Part shown: piece after piece, positions 10,858 through 23,397 of the stretch | How the letters are laid out: each line of letters starts with the position of its first letter | Position numbering within the stretch: position 1 is the first letter of the stretch | NCBI RefSeq assembly: GCF_003573695.1 | Contig: NC_039363.1 | Span: forward strand, 165,556,747-165,620,746 | Reading direction: 5' to 3' | DNA: 64,000 bases | From: Papaver somniferum | Lineage: Eukaryota > Streptophyta > Magnoliopsida > Ranunculales > Papaveraceae | Made by a program: the position numbers and the translations under genes | The notes under the pieces: model-generated | Seen by the model: the letters and a program-made list of their open reading frames with translations, nothing else | Database searches by the model: none | Told to the model about the DNA's origin: nothing

Positions 10858-13800
10858 TTACATATTGCGAAAACGGAAAAGCGGAAAGATAGATTTATCA
10901 ATGAGGAGTTTTCGCCTTATGAAATCTGGAGGATCAATCCACCAACGAGATTCAACCATAGCACCATGCTTGGCTAAAAGGTATGCCACCGAGTTACCTT
11001 CACGGTATATATGAGTACACATAAACTGAATAGAGGATGCAAATTTTAAGAAATTGTTCCAGTGAGTAGATAGAGTCCAAGGGACCAAATCCGGATTATT
11101 GATATCCTGTAAGACGAAAGTAGAGTCACATTCAAGCCAAAGTCGTTGTATTCTTTTTGTACATGCTATACGAAGAGCATGAATTGCTCCCCAGAGCTCG
11201 GCACAAGAAGAGTTACCAAATCCCAAGTTCTGAACTAGGCAGCCTTTTACCAAGCCATTGGAGTCTCGAAATATCACCCCACAACGAAAAGGTCCTGGTT
11301 TGCCCATAAAACATCCATCAATGTTAGCTTTAATCCAACCAGGAAGAGAAGACTGCCATTTAACCATGATGGCCTTTGGCATATTAGGAGGTAAGCTTTT
11401 AATTCCCAGGAGATCAAGAATGACCTTGTCTGCTGAAGTATAAAAGGAGAAGCCACCACTATGTCTACTCGATTCAGTAATTAAGTTTTTCAGATAAGTA
11501 ATGGCTTGATTAGAGGAAGTAAGGCAGTGCTCAAACCTTAGTCTATTAATACAATACCAAATGATCCAGAAACAGCTAACCACAACTATCCAGAGGAGAT
11601 TTTTTGTTTGAGAGCATCCCCTGAAGCTTCTAACGGATGTAAAAACCAAGCTGACACTTGCACATTCCAATTGATGTCTGAACACCTGCATAATCCAACT
11701 CCATAGAGAGTTGTAAAAAACATAGTCAAAGAAAAGATGAGATTGAGTTTCGCTACAAAAAGGAGAGGGACATAAGTTACAGCAGTTTGCTGCTTCAACT
11801 CCTTGCGTTTTCACATTATCATCAGTAGCGATTCTATTGTGCATAATTTTCCAAGCGATGCAGGCACGTCTAGGAGGGATCTTTACATCCCATAGATCCT
11901 TGAAATCCAGATTTACCGAAGCTCTAGGCCTATGATAGCTATATGCGTCTTTCATAGTGATGCATCCCGACTTACTAACATTCCAAACTTGTTTATCATC
12001 TTTGTGAGAAGCAAAAGGGGTCTCCCTTAAAAATGTTGTACATGCCTTTCAATCCAGGCATGTACGAATGTATCTGCCACTCTTCATCAATGATGAAATC
12101 TGCAACATAGTTGTGCAGATTTGAATTATCGAGCTCCAAGTAATCTGCAATGGAATAACACATATTTACGCACCAAGTATCATTCCAGAAATCAATATTG
12201 CTTCCATGACCAACTAACCAGATCAAATTATCTTGAATGATACTCCACTGTTCTTTAAACCCATGCCACACAGAAGATTTTTTGTAAGCAGCGCCTCTAA
12301 AACGAGCTTTGGTAAAGCTACCAAAATCTGAAATTTCAGTCATCGTCTTCCATGTCATTTTCATAAGAGCAGCGTCATTCAGACTTCTCATAGATTTAGT
12401 GCCAAGACCACCTTGCTCCTCAAGTAGACATACTGTGTCCCAAGTCACAGAGTTGTGATGAGTCGTGTTAATATCACCAGACCACACAAAATTACGAATC
12501 CACTTCTCAAGAGTTTTAATGCAATAAATAGGCTATTTATAAACATGAAAATTGTATAGGGCAGAGCTAGCTATCACAGTTTTAACCAGCTCGACACGCC
12601 CCATCATAGATAAAGATTTACCCTTCTAAGCCGCAAATTTGAGCTTGATTCTGTCCATAATCTCATTAAAATGAGAAGTCCTTGGTTTACCTTGCAAAAT
12701 TGGAACTCCAAGATAACGAAAAGGGAGAGTACCCATCGGGATATTATAAGAAGCGGCAATATTAGAGACTCTATCAGAAATGTGCTTACTTGAATAGATC
12801 GTGCATTTAGCTGCACTAATAAACTGCCCAAAATTATGACTGTATTCTTCAAAAATATTCATCAGAGCTTGCGCATCTCGCTTAGTACCTCTGCAAAAAA
12901 CCATGATGTCATCTGCATAAAGAACATGATAAGGAGCATTGGTACCTCTTGGAGAGGAGATGTGATGCATTAGACATTGCGTAAAAGCATTAGAAATTGC
13001 ACAACTTAAGACATCTTCGGACAAACAAAAAATAATAAAAGATAAAGGGTCGCCCTGACGGAATCCTCTAGTGCACCCAAAGTAACCCATAGCCTTGTCG
13101 TTTACCACAATAGACAGCTTAGCTGAATGAAGGATGGTATGAATCCACCCTACAAATTTCTCACAGAAACCATAGCCCACCAGCGATTTGAAGAAGAAAC
13201 TCCCTGTTAAGAGTATCAAAAGCTTTAGGAATATCAAATTTGAAAGCAAGGTTTCCTCCAAAATTCTTGTAGTCAAGTATATTGATAGCCTCAGAAGTAA
13301 TGCCAATACAGTCGAAAATACTTCTGTCCTTAAGAAAAGATCTTTGCTGCGGAGAGATAATTTTAGAAGCAATAGGACTTAGACGATTAGCCAGAATCTT
13401 ACCAATAATTTTTAAATGGAAGTTTCCAAGAGCAATTGAACGAAACTTTTCAATAACATCAGCCACGGGCTCTTTGGGAATGATGATTACATGACTAGGG
13501 TTCGCATTAGGAATGAGCCAGCCATTTTGAAAGAAAAATTGTACCGAATTAATCACATCAGTACCCACTATATCCCAGAAAGAAGTGAAAAAGATACCAC
13601 TAAAACCATCCGGTCCAGGAGCTCCATTAGCGTTCATGTCATCCACAGCAGTTTTAATTTCGACCATATCAGGCATGGCAGTGAGAAAATTATTGTCAGC
13701 TTGAGACACCATACTTTGAGTATTTCTGGAAATAAAATCAGTAAAGGGGCTCACAGTGTTACCAGCATACATATCCTAGAAATAAGAAACCACATGATTA

Positions 13801-14953
13801 GTGACTTCATCATGAGAAACTAATAAATCCCTATCAGCCTTAAGATGAGTAAGTTTATTAGTAGCAGCTCTAATTTTCGCATAAGTGTGTAAGAATTTAG
13901 TGCAAGCATCACCATCCTTCACCCAGTTGAGCCTAGATTTATCTCTCCAAAAGTCTTTATGAGTTTTAAGAGCATCAACAAGTTTATTTGAAGCTTCAAC
14001 TTCTACAAAGTGCAGTTCATCTGAGTAAACTTCATTAGCAATTCTTTGTTGAATACTTTCAAGAGCATGAGTAACATTATTAACATTTAATTGAATATCC
14101 CCAAAGACTTCTTTGTTCCAAATTTTTAACACTGACTTCAAAAATTTCAGCTTTTGAATAAGTACATACATGGGACAACCAAAGAGTTGTTGCTGACAAG
14201 CCTTTAGTACAACATCACGTAAGCCAGAGTGATTCAACCAAGCACTCTGGAATTTGAAAGAGGAAGCAAAAGTTTTGTCACCCTTATAAGCCTCAAACAG
14301 TAAGGGATGATGATCAGACTTTACACGAACAAGAGTACCAAAGACATTACAAATAACTCTATCTAGTCGAAGCTCGGTATGATGTCTGCCTTTACGACTA
14401 TTAGTCCAGGTGTAAGAAGAACCTATAGTATCTAGGTGATGAAGATCATTCGTCTCCGAAAAGGCCAAGAAATCATCACAAGAGGCTTTAGTGGGAGGAG
14501 GACCAATGGATTTTTCATGAACGCCCAGAACTGCATTAAAATCACCAACGATGCACCAAGGACCAGGAAGGTTGGCTATCATATCCGTCAGGCTCAACCA
14601 CAAATCTCTACGAGTGGGATAAGAAGTGGACGCATAAATACCAGCAATGTAATATTTCATGTCACCCAAGCGTTCTTCACAAGAAATCATCTGCATGGAA
14701 TTAGACACCACCAGAACATTAATATGACTAGCACACAGACACCATAAATTCGACTGTTGAGCCCCTCTATCATTAACTGCAACTAACTTCAAGTCAAGGT
14801 TAGACCAAAAGCTATCAGGAACAGAACCAAAATCCACCCAATGTTCGGCAATAAATACAAAATCCGGAGAGAATTTACGACAGTGATTAGAAAAAAAACT
14901 AGTTACGTGTCAGTGTTTCTAAAGCCACGCAAATTCCAATAGAGAGTTCTCAT
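10858..14953 (-). pseudogene. LINE ORF2: endonuclease, reverse transcriptase, zf-RVT, RNase H
   Basis: Reading on minus: ATG at 14953 (MRTLYWNLRGFRNTDT), an early frameshift, then an AP-type endonuclease (YYIAGIYAST, CIVGDFNAVLG, SDHHPLLFEAY) to 13779. An in-frame TAG separates it from the reverse transcriptase (GAPGPDGFSGIFF, FDIPKAFDT, then after a frameshift near 13190 RGFRQGDPLS and HVLYADDIMVF, the catalytic YADD). A zinc-binding segment at 11600-12487 follows (PPRRACIAWKIMHNR, CNLCPSPFCSETQSHLFF). RNase H comes last (KANIDGCFMG, CAELWGAIHALRIA, LECDSTFV, EGNSVAYLLAKHG). The family copies its RNA into DNA at a nicked target. At least two frameshifts and one stop disable it. Confidence 0.88.
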
Positions 14954-16293
14954 TGAGAAGAATTTGAACCACTCCTTGGATGCATATTCCAATGTTTAGA
15001 TTGTGATTCTTCCATAGCAGCTTTCTTAGCTTTTTCACGAGCCCGTTTTTTCTGAGATTTCGTAAGAACTGCTTCAAAAGGGAAAGCATTCTCATCTTCA
15101 AGAGTATCAACGCTAATAGCATCATCTACATTATCTTCTTGTTGGTGAGATAGGGGAATTTCAGAATTTTCAACATCATTATCAGGTGAAGTATCAACAC
15201 CAGATCCATTTAACACATTCATTCCTGAGTGAGTCTCAGTATTACATGGCATAGTAACTTCGACTGTTCCATTAATAACACCCACCTCTGCAACAAATTT
15301 ATCAACATTATTTCGAGAGGCTGGGAGAGACTCATTACCACTAGACTGTGCAACTTCAACAACGCTAGCACTTATCTCAGGTACTACTGGGGGAGTACTA
15401 GATGGAATGACACCATTAGTATCACATGTAGTTGCTGAATTAGTCTTCTTAGGGACATAATGGGATTTCTTATTATTAGCAGCATCCTTGCTCGGCTCAT
15501 TAACATTCGCTTCGTTTTGTTTCTTCTTCTTACAGGAACTTCGTAAAGTAATGGCTTTGCTAGATCAATATCTACCAAAACTCTCGCATATAAACCAAAG
15601 CTTCTTGTTAATGTAGTTTTATCAATGTATAAAGGATCACCTAGAGTACTTGAGATCTCAAACAAAGTTTTAGATCTCCAGTATTCATAACCTAAATCAT
15701 AAATACGAACCCAAACCTGAGCTAGGGTTTGATGTTGCTTATATGGATTAAAATCTGGGATCCACTTACGAAAATGAAAAATTCCAGGCTTGATATTACA
15801 TGCTCCTGCAGAACGAACATAGCTGACATCTTCCTCACAAGAAAACTTGAAGCAGAAGAAACCTTTACCTAATGGAGAAATAAACCAAGGTTTAATATTC
15901 CACAATTGTTTTAGCTTGTCATGAATCTCTGGGATCTTCATTGGAGCTGAACCCTTAGGAAAATCCATCCTACCAATTAAACAGTTTTTACAATCTTGCA
16001 CCCCCAGATATACGAATTGAAACATGAGATCCATTAAAGCAAGGTTTGGCCAGATTGGATGCATCAAAATCGAACGATTTAAAAGACGAAAACATACTAG
16101 CATAAATTTTACGCTTAACATTCTCAGAAACAGAAACATTGACATTAGGGTTTACAATATTGTCATTAGGGTTTATAATATTGTCTTGTGTTGAGACAAC
16201 ATTACTTGTATCATTAGAAAGATTCAGAAAAAACAAAGGACATATTAGTGTTGATTTCACAGATTGTGACGAAGAAGAAGAGGGAATCCCCAT
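14950..16293 (-). pseudogene. LINE ORF1 with DUF4283-like domain
   Basis: The frame starts at the ATG at 16293 (MGIPSSSSSQ), shifts near 15990-16145, then gives the DUF4283-type core: LIGRMDFPKGSAP, GKGFFCFKFSCEEDV, FRKWIPDFNP, AQVWVRIYDLGYEYW, GLYARVLVDIDLAKPL. After another shift a low-complexity acidic tail runs to 14950, with a basic stretch KSQKKRAREKAKKAAM. Plant L1 ORF1 proteins of this kind bind LINE RNA. A Cys-rich zinc knuckle is not seen. The stop TGA overlaps the ORF2 start as ATGA, a compact join between the two frames. Confidence 0.75.
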
Positions 16294-16301
16294 TAACCGT
16301 T

Positions 16302-16545
16302 CTAAGAAAGGCAAAACGGTCGATGATTAGCCGTTCCATTGGAACGAACAATGATTATTCGTTATTATGAAGAAGAACAGTTAATGATTGGCCATTTTCT
16401 TTTTTTCAAAACGGCTAATGGATAGCCGTATCCGGAGTCTTCCCGCTGGGATTCCCGCATACTAGGAAAACCTTGCGAGAAGACCCACCTTTGGCCACGT
16501 TTTTCTTGGCTAGGAAGGGCTTGTGCATGCCCATAAGACCCGGTC
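16302..16545 (+). repeat. right subterminal region and terminal repeat of the Harbinger element
   Basis: Several copies of (A)ACGGCTAATG / GATTAGCCGTT in both orientations, then a GC-rich end with the inverted repeat AGACCCGGTC. It matches the left subterminal zone in motif content. Confidence 0.75.
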
Positions 16546-16548
16546 TAA

Positions 16549-17130
16549 AATTTGAGGCCCTTGTTGATAAAGCTTGAACAGTTTAGCTTAGTTATGAATT
16601 TTAAAAGATTGTACTAAATTATCAGTTCCATATCTGTTAAGTTTCATAACTTTAGTTCGTATCTTGTTTTGAATTGAGTTTTTATCTCTTGGAAATGATG
16701 TTGTGCAAATTATTCTGTCAAACAACAAGACTGGTGGTCACTGTCGAGTCAAAGAGACTGAAAAGTCAAAACTAACTGTTGTACTTCGCAACAGTATTAG
16801 CACATGCTAGCTACAGCTGTTTTCAGCTTCCTCTGTAAGCTTTCGGTAAAAAAAAAAAGTACTCAAAAAATCATTTTGGTGGGAAAAAATGGTGTTCGAC
16901 CAAATGAGCTCCCAGCTGAAACCCTAACTTTTCTAGTACTCCATTTCCTTCCATCACTTACTGCTGTTGGTATCTTCGAAAATGGATATTAGAGTTCACA
17001 AATCTCCTGAAACTACGGTGGAGTTTCTAGTACACTGCTAAATCAAGCAGCTATTGTTTCTGCTATTAATCTGGACACCAAAACCTTAGAATCTGAAATT
17101 TCAGATAACCCATTATCCGGTGATGCCAAA
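16549..17130. other. 5' region of the SWIM gene
   Basis: Upstream sequence without a clear separate gene. An upstream ATG at 16982 gives a short protein-like peptide (MDIRVHKSPETTVEFLVHC) and then a stop. The following frame (NQAAIVSAINLDTKTLESE) is open into the next gene's first exon from 17011. The two together look like an original N-terminus broken by a frameshift or spliced in a way I cannot see. Confidence 0.45.
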
Positions 17131-19549
17131 ATGGGTGCCATAAACCCAGCATTGAACTCTGGAAGGGGATCTCTCACTCCCATGAAAAGGTGTTTTGAGG
17201 CAACCTTTTCTTGTCCTGTTGAGGCAGCATCTGAGCCAAGTAGTAAGGAAGGCTATGTGGACGAGAACACGGGGTGCTCAGCTAGTACTGATGATGAAGA
17301 GGATGAAGAAGATGATGATGATGCTAGTAGTGATGAGGATGATGATGAATCGTCTGTGGAGGAAATTTTGCCGAAGGATAAATTTTGTGGTCCAAATCTT
17401 GATGAGGAGTCTTGGGGACGGTGGGTGACCGTATATGGGTATGATTCAACTTCCCCTTTTATTTATTTTGTTATTGCTCGCAATATGGATTTGGTTTCTA
17501 ATTTCTGGTTTTATGTCTAATTTCTGGTTTTATGAGCTTAATTCTTGATACTTAGAAGTTTAGTAGTGACTACTTTACTTATGAGATGTCAGGTTTGTAA
17601 TTTTTTTATGTGTCCATTAGTCAGAATTCATGATACTCAATTTCGAACATCGAACAAGTTCGAGAGTAAATATGGTTCTCGAAGTGTCACTTGCAGTGTT
17701 ATCACTAATATTAGGCTGCATTGTCTGTCATAATTTCTGAATCTGATGAATATGCATGTGTGGATATCTATAACCTTATATCTTCCTTAAAATTGTTTTG
17801 ACTCGTGCAACTTCAAGTTCCAGGTTATTCTTGGTTTGTGTTGATGAGGAGCATCCATGGTTGCAGTAATATTATTGTTTCTTCTTTATAAGGTCTGGAA
17901 CTGGATACTAGTTAATAGGATGTCGGTATACTTTTTTCTTTTTGTTCGCGTTAATGAGCGTTCTTATATATAATTCTTTCATGCTTTCTCCAGATTTAAA
18001 TCATGGGAAGTCGATGTTGTGTTGTGCGGGTTGAAGTCGACGGGTGTGATATTGAAACATGTCCAAGGTCTAGATGATGCTAACTGGATGCATATTCTTT
18101 ATAAGGTTCATCTTTTCCCGGTTTTAAGTTTTAACTTGTTGGTTTACTATGTTTCAGTTTATAAGTTAGACATATATCATATTGTTGAATTCTTAAGCAT
18201 GTCGGGATTTTATATGGCTTCTTATTTCAAACTTGTGCTATTTATGTTGCACGCCTTTCGTTCTTTAATTACTGTTCATCGTGCCAATTCATTAGAATTT
18301 CTCCAATTTTAACCTCTATTTTGTCACGTGGACTGTGGTCATGAAATTTGCTCTTTAAGTTCATTTAATTAATGGATGAATGCAGAAGCATTGTGATGCT
18401 CAGGAAGCCATCAGGAAGAGTTGGGTGAAAGTGAAAGGAAATCTTGTGGTGGGTATGAAGCCTCTGGATGCAATTGAACGACAGACACTCAACGAAGGTC
18501 TCAACAAACAAAATGTGGATCCGAGCCGACCTGTTCCAGGCCGAAAAAGTCCAACACGACCTGTTTACCGAATGAGACGAGCATTACACGAGGGCCTTCG
18601 TCTCCTTCACCGAGTTGAAGCTGATTTCTTCATTTTAGGTTCAACTGGCAGAGTGTACAATGTCAGATTATCCAAAACCCCGTCATGCAATTGCCCTGAC
18701 TGTACAATCCCTTGCAAACACATACTATTTGTACTGCTTCAAGTTCTTGGGATACCTCACAATGATCACTGCCTTTATAGGAAGATTCTTAGGCCATATC
18801 ATTTGACACGTCTACTCAACATGGCCACATCACCTGAGACCTTGGCCGGTGCTCGGGCACGCAATCAGTTCCAGCATCTGTTTTCAATATCAGAGGTGGG
18901 TCCTCCTCCACCAGTGATCGAATTGGGCAGTGGTGCCACTTGTCCGATATGTTCAGAGAAGTTGACTAAACTGGACAATGAAGAGGCAGTTGATAGTGAA
19001 ATTGGGATGGATGAGGAGGGTTCAGAAGAATTTACAAGTGAAGATGAGGTGGCCAATGAAGAGGGATTTGCCGGTGAAAATGGGATGGATGATGAGGATT
19101 CACATGAATTTACAGGTGAAAATAAGTTGGCTAATGAAGAGGAAGCTGACGGTAAAAATGGGATTGATGATGAGGGTTCGCAAGAATTTACAAGTGAAAA
19201 TGAGTTGGCTATTGAAGAGGGAGTTGATGGTGAAAATGGGATGGATGAGGGTTCGGAAGAACCTACAAGTGAAGATAATGAAGGGGAAGTTCATGGTGAA
19301 AAGGGTATGAAAAATGCAGATGAGGTGGATTCTGAGGACATGGATAGCGAAGATGAACCATACAGAGAATCTGAATTGGTAAGATGTTGGACATGTGAGA
19401 GTGTGGGACATACGGAATGTTTAGTAATCTGGAGTAAGGGGCGAGGACTCAGCGGACCAACATGTAGGAACTGCAAGCGAGATTGGTGGATGCACAATCC
19501 GAAACTGAGTATGTACCCAAACCTTGCAGCTTACCTTGACAAGGACTAG
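17131..19549 (+). CDS. SWIM zinc-finger protein with a RING-like domain split by acidic repeats
   Basis: Three exons fit GT-AG and phase: 17131-17438, 17994-18105 and 18386-19549, 527 residues. Residues 30-80 are strongly acidic (DDEEDEEDDDDASSDEDDDE). The SWIM finger is CNCPDCTIPCKH, near residue 240, preceded by YNVRLSKTPS. A RING-like domain begins with CPIC (ATCPICSEKL), but its remaining ligands, CWTCESVGHTEC and CRNC, come only after about 140 residues of acidic repeats. The plan matches plant SWIM plus RING proteins related to ZSWIM2 and often labelled MEKK1-like, which are expected to act as ubiquitin ligases; that function is inference. The start at 17131 is the first usable ATG; the true N-terminus could be longer. 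Confidence 0.75.
18980..19279 (+). repeat. 78-bp in-frame tandem repeats (26 residues) in the SWIM gene
   Basis: Three full units at 18980-19057, 19058-19135 and 19136-19213, and a shorter fourth. Each encodes the pattern EE..x.GENGMDDEGSxEFTSENELAN. The unit is a multiple of three, so the frame is kept. It lies inside the RING-like domain. Confidence 0.9.
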
Positions 19550-20201
19550 AGGGTCTGAAGGCAAACCTGAAATCTAAAGTCATAGATCTTGGTTTTTTTG
19601 TGTGTTCTAATGTTTTTGGATTCCTTGGAAAAAAAACTTTGGTTTTTGAATCGATGACGTTTGTAATAGAATTTAGGAGAAAAAAATGATATTTTCGCAG
19701 ATCCTATCCACTTATGCAGCAAATAACTTCAACCGTAAGATAGCAGGTACTGTAAAAAAAAATTAATGCCCGCATAAACAGAGTGCAACTTCGGCGTCTG
19801 AAATCAAAATCTTATACAATCATGATTCCAATCTCACCATATTGCTCAGTTAATAGCATTATTATAGTGGGCGTAAATTACAAAGTTCAGATCCTGCTTG
19901 TCCCATCAAAAGGAAACCAAAAACAAACGTATTTTTAAAATAAACAAGCTCTAGAATTATAACCAGTACATTAATAACCAACATTAGTCCAGTACATCTG
20001 CAGATTATCTGACATACCAAAACTTGGCTTTCATAATACAATCTAAAGGTACACAAATTGTTGGTTATGTAGACTTGACATGCACCACAATCATCTGCTT
20101 GGTATGAATCGTGTTTGGAAGGTAAATTGGCCATACCAAACTGCAAATTCAGTGAAACTCATAACACACATCTTCTTCGTCAACACTCTATCAGATGATA
20201 T
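19550..20201. other. intergenic region between convergent genes
   Basis: Holds the 3' UTRs of the SWIM gene (plus) and RPB5 (minus). No coding sequence is recognised; a minus-strand open frame at 19862-20146 has no recognisable content. Confidence 0.5.
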
Positions 20202-22326
<2,125 letters not shown>

Positions 22327-22690
22327 GTCTTGCTTCCTAAATAATCACAAATTAAACAAAAATATTAGTATATCATTTCAATCTCAATCGAAGAGTTTAA
22401 AAGGTTGAGAAAAACCCTAGAAATCTAACATAATCACTGACCTTAAGAAATAGATATCACTGGAGGTTCCAAATCCGGATCTGAAAAAGAATATGGGGAG
22501 TATAGTTTTATCCTTCTTAAGCTTTCTCTAGGGTTTTCTTACAGGCTGAATGTTGGAGACTCGAGCGTCGAAGAGGGACTGAGGGGTTTAAGTAAGATTG
22601 TAAATTTTAGGGCTATTTAGACTAAAGAAAGACCAAAGTCAACTTGGATGAGAAGCTCTTGTATTGCATCTCGGCTAAGAAGCCGCCAAG
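22327..22690 (-). promoter_or_regulatory. RPB5 5' UTR and upstream region
   Basis: Sequence upstream of the RPB5 ATG, including likely 5' UTR intron sequence near 22390-22450. I can name no promoter element with certainty. It is recognisable as a promoter-side block because it is duplicated together with exon 1 at 28105-28510, which marks its extent to about 22680. Confidence 0.5.
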
Positions 22691-22695
22691 CTAAC

Positions 22696-23289
22696 AGCTT
22701 CTCCAACGGTGAAAGTGGATATTTCACAGGTAGCATCACTTTTAAGACATTATCTAGGTATAAAATTCTAAATATTAGGGAAAAATAAATTTTATCTCCA
22801 ACCCATTAAATTGTTTTATCCCTCTTTATTTATTTGTAGGTATATAATTGGTTAAAATTATTTTCATTATTATTTCCATTGATTTTTATTAGAGCTTCTC
22901 CAACGGTGAATGTGGATGTTTCCAATATGACATCACTTTTGAGACATCCTGTAGGTATAAAATCCTAAATATTAGGAGAAAATAAATTTTATCTCCAATC
23001 CATAAAGTGTTGTATCATTCTTTTACTTATTTGTAGGTATATAATTGGTTAAAATTATTTTCATTTTTGTTTTTAATGATTTTTATTAATAGAAGTGTGA
23101 CTAGGATGAGAAGACATGCTCTGAGTGAATGTCTAAAACTAGAGGTTCACCTACAGGATGTCGAACTTTTTTTTTGCCACCTCATCCCCACATCAATGGA
23201 TTGGAGATGATTTTTTATAAATATAGTTGTTTATCTTATGTGGATTAAGACTTTTTTCCTCACATACATTCCATTGGAGAAGCTCTAAT
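22696..23289. mobile_element. MITE with a duplicated left half
   Basis: The right copy has perfect terminal inverted repeats: attagagcttctccaa at 22888-22903 and its complement at 23274-23289, about 400 bp in all. A further copy of its first 195 bases (agcttctccaacggtgaa onward, 22696-22890) lies directly upstream, so the left half is in tandem. The two copies differ at scattered sites. No coding capacity. TSD not clear because the ends themselves read TTA...TAA; a Tourist- or Stowaway-like origin is possible. Confidence 0.75.
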
Positions 23290-23397
23290 CTCCAAGCGTG
23301 TGGAAATTGGTTGAAATATTTTATTTTCTTTATTTTTTTAACCAATTGGCTGAATTAGTGGTGTTAATGTAGCCGGGAGAATGAAGAGTTAGGATAT

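Larger units (their letters stand above)
10698..16301 (-). mobile_element. L1-type LINE inserted in the Harbinger element
   Basis: The LINE lies on the minus strand. Its poly(A) tail appears as 17 T on plus (10708-10724), directly after ccattaaccgtt (10698-10709); the same 12 bases recur at 16290-16301 at the 5' end, so this is the target duplication. It encodes ORF1 with a DUF4283-like domain, then endonuclease, reverse transcriptase, zinc-binding and RNase H domains. The ORF1 ATG falls at the junction with the target duplication, so little or no 5' UTR is present; the copy may be 5' truncated. Several frameshifts and stops show that it is dead. Confidence 0.9.
3766..16548 (+). mobile_element. 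complete PIF/Harbinger transposon, carrying a nested LINE
   Basis: The left end is TAA then GACCGGGTCT (3766-3778); the right end is AGACCCGGTC then TAA (16536-16548). The terminal repeats are inverted, continue imperfectly (TGGGCAT in both), and are flanked by the same 3-base TAA, the TWA target typical of PIF/Harbinger. Inside are a Harbinger transposase on plus and four Myb/SANT-like modules. The span is about 12.8 kb, or about 7.2 kb without the LINE at 10710-16289. Subterminal zones (3930-4095, 6825-7020, 16295-16435) are rich in the motif AACGGCTAAT / GGTTAGCCGTT in both directions, likely binding sites for the element's own proteins. The transposase is frameshifted, so the copy is probably dead. 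Confidence 0.88.

Noticed and set aside
11258..11443. Plus-strand frames across the LINE
   Set aside because: The LINE protein domains are on minus; plus frames have no recognisable content.
16804..16992. 62-codon frame upstream of the SWIM gene
   Set aside because: No start context or homology; overlaps the more convincing MDIRVHKSPETT frame.
19100..19411. Minus-strand Phe/Ile-rich frame over the SWIM repeats
   Set aside because: It is the complement of the acidic repeats, not a gene.
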